NCBI GenBank assembly: GCA_963977795.1
Contig: CAXBRB010000061.1
Location: forward strand, 1-12,604
Length of the DNA: 12,604 nt
From: Bog-756 sp963977795
Lineage (GTDB): Bacteria > Actinomycetota > Acidimicrobiia > Acidimicrobiales > RAAP-2
Reading direction: 5' to 3'
A model generated the notes under the pieces. It was given only the letters and a program-made list of their open reading frames with translations, was not told the DNA's origin and did not search any database. Made by a program: the position numbers and the translations under genes. Position 1 is the first letter of the stretch; each line of letters opens with the position of its first letter. Positions 1 through 6,346 of the stretch are shown here, piece by piece.

Positions 1-1287
1 GGCCGAGGTTCGCAGTAACTGAGCATCGGAAGTGATGAACACCAAATTGGCGGACTCATTGGGGACGCATGCTGCTCCCACCACCTCATCCCCGGGCTTC
101 AAGGCGATGACACTCCAGGCGTCTTTGGTGCCCGATGGTTCGGCGGTCACCCGTTTGACCACCCCTTGTCGTGTGCCTACGGCCAAGGTCGCTGCTTGGT
201 CAGCGGCATCTTGGTCGAGGGGGACCGGCACGAGGGCGATGACCCGTTCCTTGGATTCCAGGGCCACCACTTCGGCGACGGCGACCCCGCCGCCGGCGTT
301 AGCTCCGCCGTTGGTGGCGGGCACCTCCGGTAGATCTACAGCGCTGACCCGCACGACGCGACCTAGTGATGTCACTAGTCCGACCGGGCCACGGGTGCGC
401 GCTTGCATGGTGGAGACGATCACATCGTGACGGGCCCGCGGGGCATCACCGGTTTCTGCCTCCACCGCAGCGGTGCGGGCCAACAACCCGGTAGACGACA
501 GCAGAATCCGGCAGGCGGCATCGGGAACTTCCAGCGCGGGTTTTGCGGTTGTGGGTGCGGCGCTTGTGGCTGGGCGGCCCAGCGACTCAAGTAGCACCGT
601 GCGCCGGGGGTTGGCGTGAGCGTGGGCGACTTCCTGAAGTTCCGCGGAGACCACTTGTCGCAGTCGAGTGTCGCTGGTGAGGATCTCATCGAGTTCGGCG
701 ATGCGTCGCCGCAACTCGTCGAGTTCACTGCGAAGTTTGCCGACCTCCAACGAGGTGAGGCGTCGCAGAGGCATGTCCAGAATGTGCTGCGTTTGGATCT
801 CGGAGAGTTCGAAAGCTTCAGCCAATCGGGTTCGCGCCTGCGCGGCGTCCTCGCTGTTGCGAATGATGTGGATGACATCGTCAATCGCATCCAAGGCGAT
901 GAGTAGTCCGTCGACGATGTGGGCCCGCTCTTCAGCCCGACGCTTGCGATACCGGCTCCGCCGCTGCACGACCTCAAATCGGTGACCCAGAAAGACCTCA
1001 AGCAGTTCCTTGAGCCCCAAGGTGTGGGGCCGGCCATCAACGAGCGCCACATTGTTGATGGCGAACGAGTCCTCCATGGGTGTGAGGCGGTAGAGCTCCT
1101 CGAGGACTGCCTCAGCATTGAATCCGTTCTTCACCTCAACAACGAGTCGCAGTCCGTTCTCACCATCGGTGAGGTCCGTGACATCGTGAATGCCGGTGAG
1201 CTTCTTGTTACGCACCAGATCGGCGATCTTGTCGATCACCCGCTCCGGGCCGGTGCCGTGCGGCAACTCGGTCACCACGATGCCGGT
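1..1287 (-). CDS. parC: DNA topoisomerase IV subunit A (ParC-type), partial, N-terminus missing
   Basis: The minus-strand frame from about base 1287 to the left edge reads as the middle and C-terminal part of an actinobacterial type II topoisomerase A subunit, the DNA-cleaving and DNA-wrapping half of topoisomerase IV. Visible landmarks in order are TGIVVTELPHGTGPERVIDK, DLTDGENGLRLVVEVKNGFN, LTPMEDSFAINNVALVDGRP, the coiled-coil arm segment LSEIQTQHILDMPLRRLT, and blades of the C-terminal beta-propeller (RILLSSTGLLARTA, GVVKRVTADEPSGTKD, LVFITSDAQLLRT). The short coiled-coil region, without the insertion of E. coli GyrA, and the recalled resemblance to Streptomyces ParC favour ParC over GyrA. 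The N-terminal winged-helix and catalytic tyrosine region is absent. Upstream the frame runs straight into a CoA-transferase without a stop or start. GC is about 61% in two lines counted and TTA, TTG and GAA codons occur, unlike the rest of the window. The 3' end lies outside the window. Confidence 0.88.
1267..1287 (-). other. in-frame chimeric joint between CoA-transferase and ParC coding sequence
   Basis: These 21 bases encode TGIVVTE, a stretch that fits both parents: the CoA-transferase motif RHHTGIVVTE and the ParC motif TGIVVTELP. On the 3' side of the minus strand the sequence is purely ParC and of moderate GC. On the 5' side it is purely CoA-transferase and very GC-rich. The reading frame is conserved across the joint, giving one open frame of 815 codons from 2445 to the window edge. 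A joint inside a short shared word is what a graph-based assembler produces when two genomes are wrongly linked. A true recombination is possible but would destroy both genes. Confidence 0.8.
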
Positions 1288-2445
1288 GTGGTGGCGGGGA
1301 GTGGACACGACGGTCCCGGCCGGGTGCTCGGCCACGATGCGCGAGCGCACCTCGCCGTCGACCGTGGCCGTGGAGCGCAGGCAGATCAGCGAGTGGTCGT
1401 CGAGGTCCATCTCGGCGCCGGCCACGAAGTCCTCGTGCCCGCCCACCCCGGAGACCTGCCGGCCGCCGATGGTGTCGGCCACCACCTGGCCGAACAGGTC
1501 CACGCTGAGGGCGCCGTTGATGGAGACGAACCGCTGGTTCAGGGCGATGATCGAGGGCTCGTTGACCACCTGGACGGGGAGGAAGGCCACCTCGGTGTTG
1601 CCGTCCAGCCACCGGTAGAGGTCGGGGGAGCCCAGGGCGAAGGTGGTGACCGAGACGCCGTCGAAGAGGCCCTTGGCGTCGTTGGTGACCTTCCCGGCCT
1701 GGTGGAGGAGCATGATCCCGTCGGACAGCATCTCGGAGTGGATCCCGTACCCGCCGCCGTCCCCGGCGGCCAGCTGGCTGGCCACCATGTCCGGGATGGC
1801 CCCGATCCCGAACTGGAGGGTCGAGCCGTCGACCACGTGGGTGCGGGCGTGCGCGGCGATGGCCCGGTCGATGTCGTCGGGGGCCGAGGTGGGGAGCGGG
1901 AAGGGGGCGCCGTCGGCCTCGACCAGGACGTCGACCAGGTCGAGGGGGAGGGTGTTGTCGTAGGGGGCGAGCGAGGCGGTCCGCGGCAGGTTCGGGTTGA
2001 CCTCGACCACCAGCAGCCGGTCAGGGTCCCGCCCGGCGGCCAGCAGCTCGTCGTAGGTGGCCCCGACGTGCAGCGAGAGGTTGATGCGGCCCTCGGCATC
2101 GGGCGGGGTCCCGAGCGCCGTCATCACCCGGGGGGCGAAGCGGCGGAGGATGGGGGCGAACTGCCGGAACCCGCCGGGCACCAGCTCGATGTCGGCGCCC
2201 TGGCTGAAGAAGAGCCGCTCGGCCGGGCCGAAGAAGCCGCACCGGTAGTGCACTCCGGGGTGGGCCAGCACCGGGTAGAGGCCGAGCAGGAGAGCCCCCG
2301 CCACCGTCAGGTCCTGCCAGTCGTCCCGCTCGCCGAGTGCTGTCAGCAGGGCGTCGGGGTTGGCCGGGCCCAGGCCGAAGGCCAGGGTGTCCACCGGGCG
2401 GACCAGGGCCGCCGCCTCGGCCGGGGTGCAGATCCGGGGAGCCAT
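1267..2445 (-). CDS. acetyl-CoA hydrolase/CoA-transferase family protein, C-terminus missing
   Basis: This enzyme would move CoA between a short acyl-CoA and a carboxylate (or hydrolyse acyl-CoA) in the cytoplasm, as in 4-hydroxybutyrate or succinyl-CoA:acetate CoA-transferases. The protein begins MAPRICTPAEAAALVRPVDT at the ATG at 2445. It has GIGAIPD (residues 213-219), GIHSEMLSDG with the expected catalytic Glu238, and the GGHEDF motif (335-340) of the C-terminal domain. Family members are usually about 430 residues. Here recognisable sequence stops near residue 387, at RHHTGIVVTE, where this family would continue with E-HG/FG-V-A-L-type sequence, and the frame continues as ParC. About 45 C-terminal residues are therefore missing. 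No clear ribosome binding site precedes the ATG. It is divergent from the LLM oxidoreductase gene, 91 bases away. Substrate specificity cannot be read from the sequence. Confidence 0.88.
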
Positions 2446-2536
2446 GGGACCAGTGTGGCACCGGGGCCGCTCCCGTGGCGGTCGTGGGGGACGGGTCCGG
2501 GCGACGGGGGCCGCCCCGGGGTGGGAGCATGGGCGG

Positions 2537-3589
2537 GTGCGCCTCGACACCCGCCTCGACGGCCTGGCCGACGCCCCGGCCGAGGCCCGCCGCCTGGAGG
2601 CCCTGGGCCTCGACGGGGCCTTCACCTTCGAGGGCCCCCACGACGTCTTCACCCCCCTGGTCCTGGCCGCCGGCGCCGGCACCACCCTGGAGCTGGCCAC
2701 CAACGTGGCCATCGCCTTCCCCCGCAACCCGGTGCAGCTGGCCCACCAGGCCTGGGACCTCCAGCTGCTCAGCCAGGGCCGCTTCACCCTGGGGCTCGGC
2801 TCCCAGATCCGGGCCCAGGTGGAGAAGCGCTACGGCACGGCGTTCGCCCGCCCGGTGGACCGGATGCGGGAGTGGATCGGGGCGCTGCGGGCCATCTTCG
2901 CCACCTGGGAGACCGGCGAGCCGCTCGACTTCCGGGGGGAGTTCACCTCCCACACCCTGATGCCGCCGACCTTCAACCCCGGCCCGCACCCCTTCGGCCT
3001 GCCCGCCATCGCCCTGGGCGGCCTGGGGCCGCGCATGGTCGCCCTGGCCGCCGAGGTGGCCGACGGCCTCCTGGTCATGCCCTTCAACACAGCCGCCCAC
3101 TTCCGCTCCCGCACCCTGCCGGCACTGGCCGAGGGCCTGGCCCGGGGCGGGCGCACCCGGGACCAGCTGACCGTCACCGGCGAGGTGATCATCGCCTGCG
3201 GCCGGACCGCCGAGGAGCTCGAGGCGGCCCGGGCCGGCGCCCGGTGGCTGCTGGCCTTCTACGCCTCGACCCCCGCCTACCGCCCCGTCCTCGAGGTGGA
3301 GGGGTGGGAGGCGCTCCAGCCCGAGCTCAACGCCCTGTCCAAGGCCGGACGGTGGGCCGAGATGCCCGGCCTGGTGGACGACGCCATGGTGGACGCCCTG
3401 ACCGCCTCAGGCTCGCCGGCCGAAGCGGCCGAGGTCATCGCCGCCCGCTTCGGCCACGACGTCGACCGGATCGCCTTCTACGCGGCGGCCCCGGTGCCTG
3501 AGGCCACCGTCGGCGAGCTCGTCGACCAGCTCCGCCGGACCACCGCCCCCGTCACCCCTGCCGCCGGACCGACCGAGGAGGCCCTGTGA
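2537..3589 (+). CDS. LLM-class F420-dependent oxidoreductase (TIGR03617-like)
   Basis: This is a 350-residue luciferase-like (TIM-barrel) oxidoreductase that would transfer hydride using the deazaflavin F420. The substrate is unknown. The opening MRLDTRLDGLADAPAEARRLEALGLDGAFTFEGPHD, the segment AIAFPRNP (about residues 58-65), GRFTLGLGSQ (81-90), and the later GLGPRMVALAAEVADGLLV are the pattern I recall for the TIGR03617 group found in mycobacteria and relatives. I chose GTG 2537 because family members begin with this M-R-x-D-T motif and because GGGAG at 2523-2527 lies 9 bases upstream. The frame stays open upstream to ATG 2360, but that extension is low-complexity and overlaps the divergent CoA-transferase start. 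The last bases overlap the next gene by four (GTGA), so the two are probably translated together. FMN instead of F420 cannot be excluded from sequence alone. Confidence 0.9.
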   Translation: MRLDTRLDGLADAPAEARRLEALGLDGAFTFEGPHDVFTPLVLAAGAGTTLELATNVAIAFPRNPVQLAHQAWDLQLLSQGRFTLGLGSQIRAQVEKRYGTAFARPVDRMREWIGALRAIFATWETGEPLDFRGEFTSHTLMPPTFNPGPHPFGLPAIALGGLGPRMVALAAEVADGLLVMPFNTAAHFRSRTLPALAEGLARGGRTRDQLTVTGEVIIACGRTAEELEAARAGARWLLAFYASTPAYRPVLEVEGWEALQPELNALSKAGRWAEMPGLVDDAMVDALTASGSPAEAAEVIAARFGHDVDRIAFYAAAPVPEATVGELVDQLRRTTAPVTPAAGPTEEAL

Positions 3590-4506
3590 CCGACGCCCCG
3601 CCCCCTGGCTACGACGAGTTCTCCCTCTTCCACGAGAACGCCGAGGAGGCCGGCCTGGCGTGGGCCGGTCCGCCGACGGTACGCCGGGAGCACCGGGAGG
3701 TGGCCCCGGGCCGGCGGGTGAGCGCCCTGGTGTGGGGCACCGCGCCGCCCGAGCTGGTCCTGATCCACGGCGGGGGACAGAACGCCCACACCTGGGACAC
3801 CGTGGCCCTGGCGCTGGAGCGGCCCCTGGTGGCCGTCGACCTGCCCGGCCACGGCCACTCGGACTGGCCGGGCGACGCCCGGGCCCTCGACCCCTCGGCC
3901 ATGGCCGAGGACGTGGCCGTCGTGGTGGCCGACCTGGCACCGGCGGCCGCTGCGGTGGTGGGCATGTCGCTGGGCGGCGCCACTGCGCTGGCCCTGGCCG
4001 ACGCCCGCCCCGACCTGGTGGCCCGCCTGCTGCTGGTGGACATCACCCCGGGGGTCAACGGCGACAAGACGACCGACATCGCCGCCTTCCTGGCCGGGCC
4101 CGAGACGTTCGCCTCCTTCGACGAGATCCTCGAGCGGACCATCGCCTTCAACCCGACCCGGTCGGTCTCCTCGCTGCGCCGGGGCGTGCTCCACAACTCG
4201 GTCCAGCTGCCCGATGGGACCTGGACCTGGCGCCACCAGGTGGGCCGGCCGGCCCCGGCCACCGGGATGCACGTCGAGCGCCCCGACTTCTCCGCCCAGT
4301 GGGACGTCCTGGCCGGCCTCCCCATGCCCGTCCTGCTGGCCCGGGGCGACCGGTCGCCGGTGGTGGACGATGCCGATGAGGCCGAGTTCCGGCGTCGCCG
4401 CCCGACCGACCGGGTGGTGGTGGTGGAGGACGCCGGCCACAGCATCCAGGGCGACCAGCCTCTGGTGCTGGCCCGGCTGATCGAGGAGTTCGCCGGCTGG
4501 GCGTGA
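3586..4506 (+). CDS. alpha/beta hydrolase
   Basis: This 306-residue protein has a complete alpha/beta-hydrolase fold signature and probably hydrolyses an ester, lactone or similar bond in the cytoplasm. His61 starts the oxyanion-hole motif HGGGQNAHTWD. VAVDLPGHGHSDWPG follows. The nucleophile elbow is GMSLGG with Ser128. The acid is Asp255 in LLARGDRSPVV, and the catalytic base is His285 in VEDAGHSIQGDQP, so the triad is intact. The GTG start lies inside the end of the LLM oxidoreductase gene (GTGA overlap), which suggests the two act on the same substrate series. No signal peptide or membrane segment is visible. It ends at the hairpin shared with the convergent response-regulator gene. The specific substrate is not recognisable. 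Confidence 0.9.
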   Translation: MTDAPPPGYDEFSLFHENAEEAGLAWAGPPTVRREHREVAPGRRVSALVWGTAPPELVLIHGGGQNAHTWDTVALALERPLVAVDLPGHGHSDWPGDARALDPSAMAEDVAVVVADLAPAAAAVVGMSLGGATALALADARPDLVARLLLVDITPGVNGDKTTDIAAFLAGPETFASFDEILERTIAFNPTRSVSSLRRGVLHNSVQLPDGTWTWRHQVGRPAPATGMHVERPDFSAQWDVLAGLPMPVLLARGDRSPVVDDADEAEFRRRRPTDRVVVVEDAGHSIQGDQPLVLARLIEEFAGWA

Positions 4507-4527
4507 GCCCGGGAGGGTCCGGGCTCA
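4504..4527. terminator. bidirectional terminator hairpin spanning both stop codons
   Basis: The arms TGAGCCCGG (4504-4512) and CCGGGCTCA (4519-4527) are perfect inverted repeats separated by six bases. The left arm begins with the TGA of the alpha/beta hydrolase. The right arm is the reverse complement of the response-regulator stop, so both convergent genes end within the stem. There is no U-tract on either side, as is common for hairpin terminators in high-GC actinobacteria. Confidence 0.65.
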
Positions 4528-5295
4528 GCCGACCCGGACGGGGCTGGCCGCCGGCACGGCGTCGTCGATGCGGAAGCCGACACCCCGCACGGTGATGAGG
4601 TAGCGGGGGGCGGTCGGGTCGGGCTCGAGCTTGCTGCGCAGCCGGTGGACGTGGGTGTCGAGGGTGCGGCTGTCCAGCAGCGACATGTCGGGCCACAGCC
4701 GGTCCACGAGATCGGCCCGGGTGCGCATGCGCCCGGGCGGGGACAGCAGCACGGCCAGCAGGTCGAACTCCTTGCGGGACAGGTGCAGGACCTCCCCGTC
4801 GGACACCACCTCGCGCTTGCCCAGGTCGACCCGGACGTCGCCCAGGGTGAAGACCTCGTCCTCTCCCGGCTCGACCGGCCCGGGCCCGGCGCCCGGCGTC
4901 GCCGGTCGGACCGTGGGGCCGACCCGGCGGAGGATGGCGTCCATGCGGGCCACCAGCTCGCGCAGGCCGAACGGCTTGGCCACGTAGCCGGCCGCCCCGA
5001 GCTCGAGGCCGAGGACGACATCGAGCTCGGAGTTGGCGGCGCTGATCATGATCACCGGCACATCGGAGACGGCCTGGATCCGGCGGCACACGTCGATGCC
5101 CTTCATGTCGGGCAGGTTGGCGTCGAGGAGGACGATGTCCGGCGCCGTCTCTTCGAACCGCTGGAGGCCGCGGCCACCGTCCTCGGCCAGCACCACGGTG
5201 AAGCCGTCGAGGGAGAGGCCGGCGTCGAGCGCCTGGCGGTAGGACTCCTCGTCTTCGATGACGAGGACCGTGACCCCGTCGTGCGTGCCGTGCAT
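4525..5295 (-). CDS. OmpR/PhoB-family response regulator, RegX3-like
   Basis: This is a 256-residue cytoplasmic transcription factor of a two-component system. The receiver domain (about residues 8-125) has acidic residues E14-D15, the phosphoacceptor Asp58 in PDIVLLDANLPD, Ser85 in VIMISA, and Lys107 in YVAKPFG. After a Pro/Gly-rich linker (about 126-146) comes a PhoB-type winged helix (about 148-245) with LSRKEFDLLAVLLSPPGR, TLDTHVHRLRSKLEPDP and YLITVRGVGFRID. The overall pattern resembles mycobacterial RegX3. The ATG at 5295 has GGAGG (5307-5303) seven bases upstream. No histidine kinase gene is adjacent, so its partner must be elsewhere. The upstream gap carries GTTCACC repeats resembling PHO boxes, hinting at autoregulation and a role in phosphate response. 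Asn60 two residues after the phospho-Asp is unusual but not disabling. Confidence 0.93.
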   Translation of the reverse strand: MHGTHDGVTVLVIEDEESYRQALDAGLSLDGFTVVLAEDGGRGLQRFEETAPDIVLLDANLPDMKGIDVCRRIQAVSDVPVIMISAANSELDVVLGLELGAAGYVAKPFGLRELVARMDAILRRVGPTVRPATPGAGPGPVEPGEDEVFTLGDVRVDLGKREVVSDGEVLHLSRKEFDLLAVLLSPPGRMRTRADLVDRLWPDMSLLDSRTLDTHVHRLRSKLEPDPTAPRYLITVRGVGFRIDDAVPAASPVRVG

Positions 5296-5302
5296 GGACC
5301 GA

Positions 5303-5326
5303 CCTCCGTGCGGAACCGTACGGAGG
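5303..5326 (-). promoter_or_regulatory. hairpin able to sequester the response-regulator ribosome binding site
   Basis: On the minus strand the arms CCTCCGT (5326-5320) and ACGGAGG (5309-5303) pair perfectly across a 10-base loop. The right arm contains the GGAGG ribosome binding site of the response regulator. If the transcript begins upstream of 5326, the stem would cover that site. If a TACGGT hexamer at 5320-5315 is the -10 element, the stem would not be transcribed whole. Confidence 0.4.
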
Positions 5327-5329
5327 CGA

Positions 5330-5398
5330 GGTGAACGGCAGCCGATGGCCGGGTGTCTGCCAGATGATCGTTCGGTGAACAGGGGTTGGAGGGTGAAC
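5330..5398 (-). promoter_or_regulatory. PHO-box-like GTTCACC array upstream of the response regulator
   Basis: Three exact GTTCACC copies lie on the minus strand at 5398-5392, 5380-5374 and 5336-5330, upstream of the response-regulator ATG. GTTCACC is the core unit known from Streptomyces PhoP boxes, which are built of 11-base units. Copies two and three are 44 bases apart, exactly four such units, and GATCATC at the next unit after copy two is a partial match. The first spacing (18 bases) does not fit the 11-base period. Binding by this regulator is an inference. Confidence 0.45.
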
Positions 5399-5406
5399 CC
5401 CCCGGT

Positions 5407-5775
5407 TCATAGGGCGGCGCCGAGCCCGAGTCCGGCACCGGCGGCGGCCAGGCCGAGGGCCAGCGACACCGCCAGGATGCCTGCGGCTGCGGCCCACTGC
5501 CCCCGCTCGGCCAGGCCGGCGGTGTCGTAGGCCAGGGTCGAGAACGTGGTGTAGGAGCCGAGCAGGCCGACACCCACCACGGTCAGGACCGACGGTCCGA
5601 GCCGGTGGTGGTCGGCCACCCCGACCAGGAAGCCGAGGGCCAGCGAGCCGGTCACGTTGATCACCAGGATCCCCCAGGGGAGGTGCGGCCCGACCCAGGC
5701 CCGCACCGCCCGGTCCACGGCAAAGCGCAGCAGGGCACCGAGCCCTCCGGCGATGGCCACGCCCACGACGATCAT
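5407..5775 (-). CDS. crcB: fluoride channel CrcB/FluC, short subunit
   Basis: This 122-residue integral membrane protein has four predicted hydrophobic helices, the usual size for a Fluc fluoride channel subunit. Fluc channels let fluoride leave the cytoplasm passively. Family motifs are GGLGALLRF (residues 10-18), the pore Asn40 in INVTGS, and LLGSYTTFSTL (71-81). Phe78 fits the first residue of the conserved phenylalanine box, but the second position is Leu81 instead of Phe. The ATG overlaps the stop of the longer crcB copy (ATGA, 5775-5772), so the subunits are made together and probably form a heterodimer, as known for other bacteria with paired crcB genes. The response-regulator gene lies downstream on the same strand. 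Confidence 0.93.
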   Translation of the reverse strand: MIVVGVAIAGGLGALLRFAVDRAVRAWVGPHLPWGILVINVTGSLALGFLVGVADHHRLGPSVLTVVGVGLLGSYTTFSTLAYDTAGLAERGQWAAAAGILAVSLALGLAAAGAGLGLGAAL

Positions 5776-6314
5776 CGCCGGGTGCCCCGGCTCCGCGTGC
5801 GACCCGTGCCCGGCCCGGTGCCCGGGCTGTCGTCGAGCACGTCAGGGTCGGCGATGTCGGCGCCCGCCGGGGCCGGTCGGAGGCTCCCCCGGGCCAGCAC
5901 CGTCCCCGCCGTGGCCGCCGCCAGGCCGGCGGCCACCGAGAGCGCCCCGTAGGCCAGGGCCACGGCGGCGTGCCCGTGGGCCAGGCGCCGGTCGATCTCC
6001 AGGACGAAGGTGGAGAAGGTGGTGAAGCCGCCGCAGAACCCCACGGCGGCGAACGGGCGCAGCAGTCGGTCGTCAGGCCGGCGCTCGACCGCCACGGTGA
6101 CCACGGCGGCCAGGAGGAGCGAGCCGACCACGTTCACCGCCAGGGTGGCCCAGGGAATGCCGGCCGGGTCGGGGACGACCAGGCGCTCGACGCCCCAGCG
6201 GGCCAGGGTGCCCAGCGCCCCGCCGGCGGCGACGGCGGCCAGGGGGAGCGGCCCGCCCACCGGGAGCCGGGACGGCGGGCTGGGGGTGGGATCGCTCCCG
6301 CTCGGTTGGGGCAC
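5772..6314 (-). CDS. crcB: fluoride channel CrcB/FluC, long subunit with terminal extensions
   Basis: This is the 180-residue partner of the following CrcB protein, also a membrane fluoride-channel subunit. The core (about residues 24-145) has GGALGTLARWG (31-41), pore Asn61 in VNVVGS, and GFCGGFTTFSTF with both box phenylalanines, Phe100 and Phe103. It carries a Pro/Ser-rich N-terminal tail of about 23 residues and a polar C-terminal tail of about 34 residues ending in Arg-rich sequence, making it longer than the usual 120-130 residues. I chose the GTG at 6314 because GAGGAG (6325-6320) lies five bases upstream. The frame stays open further upstream, but that would run antiparallel-free into the desaturase gene in another frame and is low-complexity. 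A 32-base gap separates it from the desaturase stop. No fluoride riboswitch is visible in that gap. Confidence 0.9.
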   Translation of the reverse strand: MPQPSGSDPTPSPPSRLPVGGPLPLAAVAAGGALGTLARWGVERLVVPDPAGIPWATLAVNVVGSLLLAAVVTVAVERRPDDRLLRPFAAVGFCGGFTTFSTFVLEIDRRLAHGHAAVALAYGALSVAAGLAAATAGTVLARGSLRPAPAGADIADPDVLDDSPGTGPGTGRTRSRGTRR

Positions 6315-6329
6315 CGCAGCTCCTCGGGG

Positions 6330-6344
6330 TCGCCGGCCCGGCGA
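6330..6344 (-). repeat. short palindrome between desaturase and crcB genes
   Basis: TCGCCGG and CCGGCGA (6330-6336 and 6338-6344) are perfect inverted repeats around a single base. As RNA this could form a stem of about five pairs with a five-base loop just after the desaturase stop codon. It may be a weak terminator or an intercistronic hairpin that lowers readthrough into crcB. There is no U-tract. Confidence 0.35.
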
Positions 6345-6346
6345 GT

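Noticed and set aside
919..3501. 860-residue plus-strand open frame
   Set aside because: It lies antisense to the ParC/CoA-transferase frame and partly out of frame with the LLM gene. Its composition is Gly/Pro/Arg/Val low-complexity, typical of shadow frames in GC-rich DNA.
3609..5021. 470-residue minus-strand frame overlapping the hydrolase and regulator
   Set aside because: It overlaps two genes with intact catalytic and domain motifs and consists of Ser/Arg/Pro-rich sequence without recognisable features.
5394..5409. TGAACC-CCCC-GGTTCA inverted repeat at the end of the short crcB gene as a terminator
   Set aside because: The six-base stem overlaps one GTTCACC motif and the stop codon. 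It is too short to claim as a terminator apart from the GTTCACC array.
6315..6346. Fluoride riboswitch upstream of the crcB pair
   Set aside because: The 32-base gap is too short and lacks the conserved crcB-motif sequence. Only a small palindrome is present.
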